NCBI RefSeq assembly: GCF_042453785.1
Contig: NC_091670.1
Location: 1,302,001-1,366,000 of the forward strand
Length of the DNA: 64,000 nt
Direction of reading: 5' to 3'
Origin: Malus domestica
Lineage: Eukaryota; Streptophyta; Magnoliopsida; Rosales; Rosaceae
Below the pieces are notes generated by a model. It worked only from the letters and a program-made list of their open reading frames with translations. It was not told where the DNA came from and made no database searches. Position 1 is the first letter of the stretch; each line of letters begins with the position of its first letter. Of the stretch, positions 48,699 through 60,707 are shown piece after piece. The position numbers and the translations under genes are program-made.

Positions 48699-50077
48699 GT
48701 TGCGTTCAAGACGAAGCCCTTTTGTGGGGGTTACGTCTTGATATCAGTTTGTTTTTGCTATGACTTTCCAAGTAATGTTTAATGTTAGAGGTTGTTAGTT
48801 TTCTTGGGTATGAGAGTCTCTTTTTTCTTGCTTGGGGTTTTCACCCATGCGGTTTTCCCGGAATAAGGTTTTGGTCCGAGACCCTGTTTTCTTTCCATGC
48901 TAATTAAAATGTCATTCTTCTCAAATAAATAAAAAAGTTGCACTGCTAGAAAACAGTTTGACGGTGATGATACTATTCACCAATATATGCTTTATGGCTC
49001 CTAATTAATTAAGCTGCAAGGAAGTGTAATTAGCGTTTTCTGAGATTTTGGAACCTTCATGGGACAAGGAAAAAGAGCCCATCTTTTGCTAGGGTTTTGC
49101 CTGTTTGTGTGATTGAACCCTACATTTTGAAACTTCTGAAAATTAAAATAGAAAAAAAAAAACTAGTCAATAAATATTTGGTAGATTGCAGGGAAATAGG
49201 GAAATATAGAAATTAAAAAGTAATTAATGTTTGAATTAGCTGATTAAGTAGTTCATTCTTGTCAAATATTGCCTAGAACATATTGCCTCCATCAAGTGAC
49301 AAGTCACCTCTCTGCACTTCCAAATATTGGCCAATCTCACTCCCCTTTGCATCGGCCAACCCCTAGCCACACCGGAACCATTTTCTCTTGGCCTCCCAAA
49401 TCTTTAGGTTTTTCTAGCCCTGGCCATACCGGTTTTTTGCCTCCCAGATCTTTGGATTTCTCAATTCCAGGCCATACTGGGGTCAGTTTCCTTTGGCTTC
49501 CCAATTCTTTAATTTTGCCCTAGTGACACCGACGTCATCTTCTTGTCGCCTCCAAAATCTTTCGTTTTCTCTAGCCCTGGCCACACAGATGATCTTTTCT
49601 TGTAGCCGCCAAAATCTTTTGGGTTCTCAAGCCCTGGCCATACCGGTGCCATTTTCTTTTTGCCTATAAAACCTTCCGGTTTCTCAAAAAGCGAATCAAG
49701 TTTCACCAGTGTCGATGATTCAATCCACAATGGTACGATGAGAAGATGATCGAGGACTTACAGAATAGTTGACTTCACAATGAGTATAGTGTATACCTTG
49801 TTTTATGCGTGTACGTGTATACGTACGTATGAAAGTCCTTATATAGAGAAGTCCCAAGAAATCCTAAATCATGTCAAAGACTGTAAAATTAATCCATCTC
49901 ATAGTCCTAGTAGAAATCCAACTTAAACAAGTTCGTCCAGGCTAGGTCATGGATATTCTTACCGACATGGCGTATTATTATAGAAAATTCAACGACCATG
50001 GCTTGTTCTTACAAAGACATGGATTATTATTAATTACTATTATTATAAAATACTTTGGAATACGTGATTACAAAATA
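48699..50077. other. YUCCA-A 3' flank
   Basis: The 3' UTR is followed by AT-rich DNA, with a minisatellite-like block at 49330-49690 listed separately. I see no gene. Confidence 0.45.
49330..49690. repeat. Imperfect minisatellite, period about 55-60 bp
   Basis: Five to six units share 'ctggccataccggt', 'ttttcttggcctccc' and 'aaatctttaggtttct' segments. On the minus strand the open frame at 49509-49730 repeats VWPGLE.xKDFGG.KK two to three times. The open frame is probably a by-product of the repeat. Confidence 0.65.
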
Positions 50078-50082
50078 CATAA

Positions 50083-53000
50083 TGTCACGTCCCGATCCCG
50101 ACAGACGACCAGAATTGACCCTTGACGTCACCAAATATCTGTATCTCTAGCATAACCCGCCTCTGGGAAATGGCAAAACACAAATTAAGATCCAACTGCG
50201 CAATAATTCTTCGTAGACTTTATGGCTGCATCTAACATCCTCGTTAGACTGCCTACGTACTCTAAATAGGGATCAAGCCATTTGTAGTTCATCATTTCAC
50301 TATACTCGAACATTTATCACATAGATCGCTATATCTCAACAATATATCACAATGCATACCATGCAATATGTTCAAGAACCAATGACGAAACACAATATTC
50401 TTCTCAAGCCACACTGATCAACTAGAATAATCATAATAATAGCATTCATATTCAAAGTCATTCCGCAATCTCGTCAATTAATCAATTCATGAATAAAAAA
50501 TGCATGCTCTTAGCATTTATTTACGTTAAACAATCAATACGATAACTTATCATTTCACAAATTTAACTAAGAAACTCTGTATAATTCCCTACTTGGATTA
50601 TGAGGGTTAATTCTAGTTTATATTCGCAGGGTCTATTAGGGTTAATTCCCATCCACTCGAATCTAGGGTTCTAGACTAATCTTATGGATATGAGAAAGAG
50701 CAAGGATTCCGGACCACTCAACGGAATCCAACAATCTCGGGTTCCGGACCACTCAACGGAACTAAAATACCAAGTTGCTTCTTGTAATCTACCAAGACTT
50801 GTCATATGTACAATCATGCCTACGTCAAGGAGATAGCACATTAGGCAAATCAAACACTCGGATAAGCTGCGAAGCTTAGGTGAGTGACAATAATACAAGT
50901 ATATGATATCCAGTAAAAACAGGCCATCGATCACAATCTATAAACATCAAATATAGAATCATGCTTTATGAAATCATAATCATGTCGCTGAAAACTCCGA
51001 AGGAGTCACCTAGACATCTAACGGTTTTTCTAATTCAAACCATAAGATTCAAAAAAAAAAACAAAAACCGTCGTTCATATGTACATTAAAAACTAAGGCT
51101 AGAGGGACGCAGTTCGGCCGAAGGCTACATAAGTAACCAAACACGAAGTGGCCCCCCAAAGCGGATTAACCAAGCAGAGCCACCCCTGAGAAAGTAACCA
51201 AGCAGGCAGTGACCCCTCAATGAGGATTAACCAAGCAGAGTCACTCTTATAGTTGTTAGGAAGTGATCACCCAATGCGAATTAACCAAGCATGATCACTC
51301 CTAAGCATACATGGCCATAAGGATTGCCCAACGCGGATTAACCAAGCGCGATCCACATATAGTGTGGTCCTCCAATGCGGATTAACCAAGCAAGACCACT
51401 AGTGACCCCCTAATGCGGATTAACCAAGCAGGGTCAAGATAATCAGGTAGGTAGTGACCCCCCAACGCGGATTAACCAAGTAGAGTCACACTTACAGAAC
51501 TGTTAGGCAATGATCACCCAACGCGGATTAACCAAGCATGATCACCCATAAGTATAAATGGTCATAATGATTGCCCAATGCGGATTAACCAAGCACGATC
51601 CACATATAGTATAGTCCCCCAATGTGTATTAACCAAGCATGACCATCCATGTACCATTGCCGCATGGTGCAGGAAATTCAACACACAACCTACCCATAAC
51701 TCAACCCCTATGGGTTACAACATAGTCACTACATCATCAACTTCTCATGGCCACCAACTAGTACATCACACAATCATATAATTTCTACAGAATACTTCTA
51801 ATAAGATTCTAAGATCACATAGTCATAGCATTTATCATACTTATCATTCACATTGCTAAAAAGAGATAATTAAACACACATATATTACAATCATCAATAC
51901 ACAAGCCAAATCATGTTTAATAAACATAGGTCTATGGCTAAATATATAAAAAAAAAATCACATTTCAAAGGAAATTACATTTATAAAACCAAGTCATATT
52001 CACAAATGATATTAATAAAAGAAATTAAGGTAATAACCATATCACATATATTCAAATCACTCTCTAACCAATGTGGGTCCACTAGACTTCACTTAGTCTC
52101 CCGTAGTACCAATTTTAGTATCCAGAACATTTCAGGACATGTTGATCAAAAGTCAACTCTCGGTCAACGGTAGGGTTCGCAACTCCACGTAATTCGATCC
52201 GAAAGATCCGCCCATCGAATTTTGGATCCGTAACTTCTTAGGGTCCTCATTATTCTCATAGAACAACAGACTAAAATCTCATTGCAATCCAATGGTTAGA
52301 TCTCCGCCAATTGCTAGAATTAGGTGGCGTTTAACAATTAATTTTACTAACTTAGATATCTAATTTGGAAAGATCCGTATTTTGGATTCCCGATCCGTCA
52401 GTTCCAACTATCCTGAAATATTACATCCTATATCGCATTAAAGTTTGGTGGCGATCCAACGGTCGGATCGTCGATTCAAATATTCATCAAGTGGCGTATT
52501 ATAATGAAAATAGGTTCAAACAATCAAACCATGTCATACGGATATCAATTATCAAATTAGGGCATCTGATTGAAATTAGAAATACATAATCGGCTCACTG
52601 GCCACGCGCCGCCTCACGTGCCGCCGCGGATGGAGGTCAGCCGCCCCGACTTGCCGGAAAATTCAACTATTTTTAAAAATTACCAAAAATTACAGAAATG
52701 AAGATGTCAAAGAGTAGAACAAACTTTATACCTCCAATTTAGTTAGGAAAAACCTCAATTCTATCCAAACCCGCTGAAACCCTAGAAATTGGTGACTTCG
52801 ATTCGGCTTCTCCGGTGCTCCGTCACCCCTATAGTTGTTTGGGCTTTGTTCCACACCTCAATAGGATGCTATAGGTAGTGGTAATTGAAGGAATTTGTTT
52901 CCAATTTGGGGGATTGACCTCTATGAACCCGCACACTCACCAGTGCGATTTCCCCAATTTCAAGGCTATTTTGTATGGAATTTGGGGTAGAATAGGTAGA

Positions 53001-53550
53001 GGGGATGATGAGAAATCATTTCCAAGTCATAAGGGGCTTCAACTCGCCAGAAATTGGCCGGGAGACCATTGGATTTCCATGGTTGGGTCGCACGGGTCAA
53101 GAGACCCGTTACCCCCCCCCCCCTCTTTTTTTTCTCTCCTTTCCTTCCTTTCTTTATTTCCATCCATCCCTTCATTTCTCTTATTTTCTTTTTATCTCAG
53201 CCACACACGTGACATAATTTCAGTGCTCCAGAAAATCTGGAGCCTTCTTGATTAAGATAAAATTACCAAATTAACCTTAATTTTAAGCATTAATAACTCA
53301 TTCGTTATTGCTCCGTTTCATGAACGGTTTGCGCCTACGTGCTCGTGAGATCGAGTTCTATTTGAAAATATAAATTGTGACATCGAACGATCTACAAATT
53401 TTAAATAATTAGTTTCCAAACTTCACTCTTCGTAACTAGTTTAATTAAAATCTAAATCCAAATAAATTAATATAAATTCCCGAAAAATAAAAATCTCCAT
53501 AATACAAATATGTAGATTATAACAGTGAAATCCAGGAACGGGATTTCACA
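50083..53550 (-). mobile_element. Solo LTR 3 (3468 bp), between the YUCCA genes
   Basis: Plus-strand ends are TGTCACGTCCCGATCCCGAC and GGAACGGGATTTCACA; the perfect 5-bp duplication CATAA lies at 50078-50082 and 53551-53555. By sequence it is inverted relative to LTRs 1 and 2: the complement of 'gatccgaccgttggatcg' lies at 52452-52470, and the CT-rich tract and 'cagccacacacgtg' block align with 8195-8215. No internal genes or second LTR are present. It carries a ten-unit hairpin array (51148-51646). The other short ORFs inside (for example 52878-53255) are low complexity. Confidence 0.85.
51148..51646. repeat. Ten-unit hairpin array in solo LTR 3
   Basis: Each unit of about 36 bp is arm, CCC spacer, the core CAATGCGGATTAACCAAGC, then the complementary arm. 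Units begin near 51148, 51209, 51262, 51321, 51363, 51402, 51454, 51510, 51568 and 51610. Arm pairs include GTGGC/GCCAC, GTGAC/GTCAC, AGTGATCA/TGATCACT, GGATTG/CGATCC and GTGGTC/GACCAC. Units 2-5 recur in the same order as units 7-10, giving a higher-order period of about 245 bp. Confidence 0.88.
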
Positions 53551-53555
53551 CATAA

Positions 53556-54532
53556 TTTTGGTTAGTAACCATATAAATAGTGGTTTGTTTCATAATGTGT
53601 TATCCAATTAAATTCAGAACACTTTGAAAAAATTCAGAATTTCTAAATGCATTCTTGTTAGTTCCAACTTTTCAGAAGTATTAAGGTTTGGAAAATTTTG
53701 GGTTCAAATTCGAAAATTTTAATGGAAACGAACATTTTGTTTGAGGAGCAATCTTATGGGTCCAAGTATGTCATTCAAAGATGAAGCAAGGGAAGAACAA
53801 AATGTCTGATGACTCTTCATTAGTGTATTTTTTTTTAATACAAAGTTCATAGTGCACCATAACTTTTTTAAAAGTATCGATAACGACATCTTGTTAACTT
53901 TGAGGTTTGATTTCAGTTTTGGAAATTTTATTGAATCTTCTGTTGTATTATTTTGTTTTTTCTATTACATGCATTCGGTGTTAAAACCTGCCGAGTAGTA
54001 CTGATCAATTTAGATGCTCGGTAGTTTTATATTCTATGTTTTTTGTAATATAAAATATTATGTGTGTGTGTGTGTAATATACATTTCTAATGTGTCCAAA
54101 ACAGGTTTAGATCCCTAGTACGTATTTCTCTGCTAATTAAAGGGAAACGGAATGCATTGGACAGCGTGATCACTACGTACATATACAACTGCACCGAAAG
54201 ACATACTGTCTAACAACACTCCCAGAAACGCATGGTTCTACATCAAGTGCCCCAAAACACAACACAGGATTTAGTTATACGCACAGCTGCAAACTCAGGA
54301 ATTAGTTATACGCACTGCTGCCACTGATACAATAAATTTGTTGGAAATTAATAACAATATTCGTTAATTTGGCCTGCCTGTAATCAATTATTTTAAGGTC
54401 GCTCTGTGTTGGACTATTGGGTTTAAATACCTTAGCGTGTAATATGTTATTCGCAAAATCAAATTCGGCAAAAGAAAAACTAAAGTCTTTCAGCGACTTG
54501 CGAAAACCACTTAACCAAAATTCAACATAGAA
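53556..54532. other. YUCCA-B upstream region
   Basis: Holds the promoter of YUCCA-B. The last 120 bp align with the YUCCA-A leader ('agcgtgtaatatgtta' against 'agcgtgtaacatgttg'). A TG repeat lies at 54061-54076. Nothing else is recognised. Confidence 0.5.
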
Positions 54533-56089
54533 ATGGAGGAAGTGCAGGTAGTCATCGTAGGAGCCGGTCCGGCAGGCTTAGCAACCTCAGCATGTCTTAA
54601 TCACCTTAAGATTCCAAATGTAGTACTCGAAAGAGAAGATTGCTATGCTTCTCTTTGGAAGAAAAAGTCATATGATCGTTTGAAGCTACACTTGGCCAAA
54701 GAATTCTGCGAACTTCCCTATATGCCCTTCCCTTCAAATGCACCCACATACATCCCTAAGGATATGTTTGTTCAATACTTGGATAATTACGTATCCCAAT
54801 TCAAGATAAACCCTAAGTGCAACCGGAGTGTGAAGTCTGCTTTTTTCGATGCAAATGTAGAGAAATGGCGTGTCACAGTCGAGAACATACTTTCGGGTGA
54901 ACAAGAAATATATCTTGGGAAGTTTCTTGTGGTTGCAAGTGGTGAAAATAGCGTCGGTTACATTCCTCACGTCCAAGGCTTGGACGGGTTTAAAGGGGAG
55001 GCAGTACATTCGAGCAAGTACGAAAACGGCAGGAAATATAGTGGAAAAAATGTTTTGGTAGTTGGTTCTGGGAATTCAGGCATGGAAATTGCTTATGATT
55101 TATCAAATTCGGGTGCTAATACTTCCATTGTTGTCCGTAGCCCGGTAAAACTTCTCTCTTCCTTTTTCTGTCACACAAGGACAATTAAAACTGCCACTTT
55201 TTTCTTTTTGGTTAAAATTGCTCCATGAATGTGTATTCAAGCCAAAATGGCTTCATTATGGTTTGCAATTGGACAAAAAATGAAATTAAGGTTTAAATGG
55301 ACTTTTATGTACATTAATTAATACTTGTTTAAAATCGCAGGTACATGTTCTCAACAAGGAAATCGTACATTTTGGAATGGTTTTGTTGAAATTCATACCA
55401 CTTAAAATGGTTGACAAGGTTGTTGTGCGCTTAGGAAAATTAAAGTATGGAAATTTATCCAAGTTCGGGATTCGAAGGCCAAAAGAGGGACCTTTTTATC
55501 TCAAGGCAACTAAGGGTCGATCTGCCACTATCGATGTTGGGTGCATTAAGAAGATCAAAACAGCAGAAATAAAGGCACGTAGAATTTTGAATGCATAACT
55601 CATAGTTTGATGTTTTATCTTGCAAGTAATATTAATTTTCTATCACAATTGACCTTGTGTTGTGTTGTTAACATAACGTTCAACGGATTCCTCATCAGGT
55701 CTTGCCTTCCATAACAAGCATTGACGGAAACCTAATCAAATTTGCGAATGGAAACTATAACTGGTACGACGCTATTATCTTTGCTACCGGCTACAGTAGC
55801 AGTGTTCTAAACTGGTTTAAGGTATGCGTATGTCTGATATTCTTTTATGTTTCAAGATAGCATTACTTTTTATGATAAACAGAGTCCAATTAATCGATCT
55901 GTTTATTATTTTCTCTTAAAGGATGACAACGATTACTTTGATGACAATGGAATGCCACGAAAAAGTTTCCCGAATCACTGGAAATCAGAAAAGGGTCTTT
56001 ACAGTGCTGGATTCTCAAGGCGTGGATTATTTGGCATTGCGGATGATGCACAATGTATAGCAAATGACATCAGTTCGTGTTTGAACTAG
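54533..56089 (+). CDS. YUC10-like: YUCCA-type flavin monooxygenase, copy B (YUC10/11-like)
   Basis: Exons 54533-55144, 55341-55574, 55699-55821, 55922-56089 give 378 aa, collinear with copy A: the first three exons have identical lengths and the last is two codons shorter. GAGPAG (10-15), [11 protein letters not shown] (153-163), GSGNSG (178-183) and ATGY (311-314) are intact, so the enzyme should be active in auxin synthesis if spliced correctly. Intron 2 opens with GC rather than GT (AAAG|GCACGT at 55571-55580), where copy A has AAAG|GTATAC. Using the next GT, four bases on, would shift the frame. Copy B lacks both MITEs of copy A. Its TATA-like stretch is TTTAAATA. Copies differ at scattered residues with no frameshift. 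Confidence 0.9.
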
Positions 56090-56869
56090 CACTACAACAA
56101 AACAGATTGTCAAGCCTGATACAATAACGTCACATTCATTTTGTATCCAAAATATGATAATTACAACAAAACAAAAAAATATATTTCTTTGAACCTGCTG
56201 ACAAGAAAATTACATTGAAGGATGTGTACGGTTCATGCTTTATACATCCATTGAATTGGATAATGAGCATAATTCAATAAGCTAATTGGGTCTTTGAACT
56301 TTTATTTTAATTTATATTTGTTTGTATACCTGGAGGACTCGGCGTCATGAAGAGTATTTACTTCCGCACTCAACCGGACTTGACTTTGAAGTTGTTCCGC
56401 TCCCCTTCGTCCTCTTAGGTTTGTGCCAAAAATAAGGAAATATATATTGTGGTATATTGCAATAAAGCTGCTCCTGCAGTATGTAATACTTGATTTCCTG
56501 TAATGCATATGATCCGTTTCTTATTAATGTATTATTTGAATTACAAATGTTCTTAATCCACGTACAAGAGGAGGCAATTAGAGGGCCAGTTAGCCTGAGT
56601 CCAACTATTGAAGACTTAACATTTTTTTTTAAAAATTTACGATAAGGGGTAAGGGGAATAACTTGGTCTAAGCTTGTTTTTTCATAAAATTTGAACACAA
56701 GGTCCCTTACTTGCAACACCGTATTAATAAGTGCAATAAATATTTTTCTCTAGAAACTACATTTTTTATCAGTTAAACAAACTGTTAGAGAGAAAATAAA
56801 TCAATTAAGAATAATAGCGGTCATGCAACTAAAAGTTAAAGCACAAAAGGCCCTCCTTTCAAGCCATTG
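56090..56869. other. YUCCA-B 3' flank
   Basis: AT-rich 3' UTR and intergenic DNA. The minus-strand ORF 56345-56719 has no motifs that I recognise and its composition resembles its surroundings. Confidence 0.4.
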
Positions 56870-58980
56870 CTGATAAGATCTATGGTAAGTTGTCGGCTTG
56901 AAAAGGTTCAATGTTTTCACAAGCAGGGAGGCTCTAACTTAGTAATTCAGTAATTCACGGGCTCTTGGTTATAGTTTTCAAATTTATGGTTGGCCTTCTA
57001 ATTCACTACGTGAGGTTCAAAGATGGATTAGGAATTTTTTAGTCTGGTGATCCTTTATAAAGGGTGTGCCTCTACTAGCTTGGAGTTCTTGTTGTAAGTT
57101 AAAGAGAAAGGTGATTTTGGTATCCGAAATCTTTTTAAATCCAACCGTTCTTTCCTCCTTGAAACATGTTGGGATGTAGTATCCTCTTCCTCACCGACTT
57201 CGGTTTGGTTAACACATTTCTTAATGATAATTTTCAAATGCTAAAATCTTATAAGAGGTCTTCGATTTGTTTAGGGCTCTAACTGATGTGGCTTTTCTTT
57301 CTATAGTTCTCTTTAATGGAGTGTTGGTGATGGTTATAAGATTTATTTTTTGTATGATAACTAGCTTGGATTCTCCTTGCTCTCTAATGTTCGTGAGGTC
57401 GACATAATTCCTTTGAATTCCAAAGTTAATGTTTTATTTAGGATTCAAAGTGGTCTCTCCCCAGTGCCTTTACTTTCTCGTTTCCTCATCTTCAAGAAAA
57501 GATTCAAAAGATTCTATTGTCGATTATGCATATGGAGGATGCTTTAGTTTGGACAAGTTCATCATCGGTTAGTGTTTCAATCTATTCAACCAAGCAAGAG
57601 TTTAGTAGCTTGGAAACCGTGTCATGACAATTGTTCACTGCTGATTTACTTAACGCTAGGAGTGGTTTTAGTTTTATATTGCGCTTTTTGTCGCATTTTG
57701 TTGGAAAAATAGGATCTAATTGCTATATTATATCACATAGAAAATTAAGAAATAATTGATGCAATTATATATCAAAGTAATGCATGCACATGAGTAATAA
57801 TGGATTAGAAAAACTTGAAAATTCAGTCGAGGCAAGTGTTAGACACTCTGTCCTTATAAGACAAGTTTACGCCTTACTACGGTGCTCATGGTTGATCGGC
57901 GCTTCTCCTAAGATATAACGATCACGTCCTTGTAATAGTAGCATTTCAAATCACAAGGCCCTATGAATCACGATTGTGTTGAAAACTCTCTCATATGGAC
58001 TCAATGAGACTCTCTAATATTTAGTGCACTCTATGTATGATTATGTAATCAATGAAAAGTTAGTTAGTGATTATATGGGGCTTCCCTATTTATAGAATTT
58101 GAAATATCTCTTTGAAAAGGATGTAACTATTCGTGAACAGTCAAAATATGCAATTCTTCATTTCAAAAACTACATCTTTCTACCAATAAGCTCAACTTAT
58201 CATTTCCAATCAATTAATGAATTTAATATATAATAATATTATTATTAAATTTCCAACACATTGTTGGGGAATCTTGTGACCAGCTTCTTCTACATTAATT
58301 GTTCTCAAACTGTTGCTTTGTGAAAATGAATTTTCATTCTTTTTGGTAAGCATTATGCTTTCCTGGCAGTCCACTGAAAATGTTTTTTTTTATGGTTTTT
58401 TGGTCTCATCATTTCCCAAGTTTGTTCGAAAACTTTAGTTCTTGGTTACTTGCAATTTATTTTGATGGCTTTGGCACGAAAGCAACAATATTAGGTACTG
58501 ATAAAAAGTTTTAGCAGTGTCTCATCCCAACATCATATTTTTAAGGCATTGGAGGGAATCACCTTCTATTACCTTTTCTTATTTGACCGCTTGTGCGTCG
58601 ATTCGTATATTCTCTATGTTACGGATTTCATCCATTTCTTTGGATGCTCTTAGTTTTGTGTCTGTTTTTCATTGTGGTTTAGCCTAGTTGGTTAGAAAAA
58701 TTCTCTTGAAAAAACATAAAAAAGTAATCTTTTTTTGTTATAGTTAGTAGCTTGTCGCTCAATTACAGTTCATTGTGGATTTAAGTTTAGTTTTAGAGGG
58801 TTTTTGCTCCTATCTCCCCCCTCCCCCTCTCCTCCACCCCTCTGTTCTTTTATTCTTTTTCATCAAGTTTGAAGGGGGAGTTTATGTTCCCTTCTAATTT
58901 TGTGTATTACGAGGAATAAGGTTTTTGTTTCCTTGACTAGTTGTAACGTTTCTTTTCTATATCAAAAAAATTTCCTTGTG
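56870..58980 (+). pseudogene. Decayed L1-type LINE, 3' part, split by a solo LTR
   Basis: Forward frames read LREVQRWIRNFLWSGDP, then GVPLLAWSSCCKLKRKGDFG, then IRNLFKSNRSFLLETCWDV: the region after the reverse transcriptase of plant L1-type LINEs (pattern NFLWSG..AW..C..GG.GIR.L...N.ALL..W). Several stops and frameshifts follow (57240-57650). A copia-type solo LTR at 57699-58258 interrupts it. Sequence after 58259 continues without a good frame to an A-rich 3' end near 58965. Confidence 0.6.
57699..58258. mobile_element. Solo LTR, copia-like (560 bp)
   Basis: Starts TGTTGGAAAAATAGGATC and ends AAATTTCCAACA; flanks CATTT (57694-57698) and CATTG (58259-58263) match at 4 of 5. The TGTTGG..CCAACA termini are typical of Ty1/copia LTRs in dicots. 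No internal region is present. Confidence 0.72.
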
Positions 58981-59820
58981 CCTCTGATGTTTCATTAAAA
59001 AAACTACGCTAGCTTTCATTACAACATCAAACTCAAGAAAAACTAGAGTCTTGCAAGAGGACATCGTGGAGAAAATCAAGAAAGAAAATATCAATGGATA
59101 AACTAAATTTGGCTACATGGTGAGCCCCACCATTACACGCAGTATAGGAGAGACATGATATCCTGCACTTTAGACCCCAACTCTTTCACATGAGTAATGT
59201 TGAGTAAACGTAGAAATGTAGAGAATAATTCGAATGATGACTTTGAGGTACAACATCAATCGTTTCCTTAAAGTGTTATTTGTCCCCACTCGAATGAGTT
59301 TGCTAAAGTGTTCTTGGCAAATCACTTTCAGGATACAACAAAGTATGAAATATTCGATTAGCAAAACCGAATTATATTCCCTTAGAAATAACTAGAAAGA
59401 AATTGTATGAATGTGATGGAGAGAAGAGAGCAAGGAATGTAGAAACAAATTTATGAAATTGTGTGTGAACATTATGCCACAATAGGTATTTATAGATATT
59501 AAAGTACCCATTCATTGAGTCATTTCATTTTAGTTGAAGATATACAACCCTTCTTAATAGTGTTAACCCAAAAGACATGTCTTCTATTTACGATTTTTAG
59601 AATATAAATATTGACTAATTACACTTTTAATTCTACTCATACAATTTGAATAAGCATTATATCTTTTAACCAAAACTTGCAACCATTCAACAAAATATAC
59701 AACCGTAAAAGGTTGAATGACACCCAATCTTTTGTAGAGGTTGCTGCCCGTACACTTGCTGCGCACCGCAACACCTTTTATCTATTACACATAAATATTA
59801 AATAAATAATATAATATAAA
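58981..59820. other. Intergenic DNA
   Basis: No gene, RNA or element is recognised. Short minus-strand ORFs (59170-59364, 59584-59766) carry no motifs. Confidence 0.4.
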
Positions 59821-60220
59821 TATATATTAGGGTAAATTACACAAAACTACATCAACTATTGGTCGAATCACAATCTCATACCTCATGTTTTAAACATTGC
59901 AATGTCATACCTTAACTTATAAATTCGTTACAATGTCAGACCTCCGTTAAATTTTCTATCAATTTGATTGTTAAATGATGATGTGGCAAGAACGGGGCCC
60001 ACTCATTAGCCAACTAGAATAAAAAATTAATTAATTTTTTATTTACAATTGAAATCAATTAAAAAACAAATCTTAGCAGGCACATCCCACTCACTTGCAT
60101 CCCCAATCCTCTATTATCCCCTCCCTTCAACCCTCAGCAGTAGTCTCCTCATCCTCAATGAAAATTTAGGGTTTTTACCTTGCATTAAGCTCAATGAGTG
60201 ATGACTGGACTACATGGCAG

Positions 60221-60433
60221 TTAGGGTTTTGAATTCAAATCCCTAAAAACCCTATAATAAGCAGCGTAATCACCTTCGTCGTTGCTGTTGTGGTTGCCGC
60301 TGCTGGTGGAATCAAGGGCGGTAGGGATATTGGAGTAGTGGAAGGCGTCGTTTTGGGGAAGGAGGAGGAACTCGATGGAGTCAGGGGATGAAATCTTTCC
60401 GGTGAGGTAGTCTGCGCGTATTCTCTCCTTCAT
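60221..60433 (-). pseudogene. Captured gene fragment in the MULE
   Basis: A 70-codon minus-strand ORF begins MKERIRADYLTGKISSPDSI and ends with VFRDLNSKP before a stop. Composition is protein-like (acidic/polar, few rare runs), unlike the AT-rich TIRs around it. I do not recognise the parent gene. The upstream edge carries a plausible acceptor or start region only. It may be one exon of a host gene. Confidence 0.45.
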
Positions 60434-60707
60434 CTGCGCCCCAGAACATCATAGGTTTAAGTTAAAAATTAAATCTTGATTTTGTCGAGCAGAGAAATAG
60501 TCTAGTGTTTTGGTCCAATGTCGATGAAAGTTTTGTGGGATTTGAATCCCACTCTGGGAAAAGTTATATGGTTCGGTTTGTTTGGTTGCTCCGAAAATGG
60601 GGGAGAAAGGAAATTAATTTTTTTTTATATTGTGAATGTTTGATTTTTTTCATTGCCCAGGATAGAAACAAAATAAATTTTCATTGAGGATGGGGAGGCT
60701 GCACTAA

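Noticed and set aside
51148..51646. CRISPR-like spacing of repeats
   Set aside because: The window is a plant nuclear genome. The 'repeat' has paired arms that vary, spacers are short and unequal, and it sits inside an LTR.
50083..53550. Full LTR retrotransposon between the YUCCA genes
   Set aside because: One LTR-like unit only; no PBS, PPT, gag or pol, and the target duplication lies directly at its two ends.
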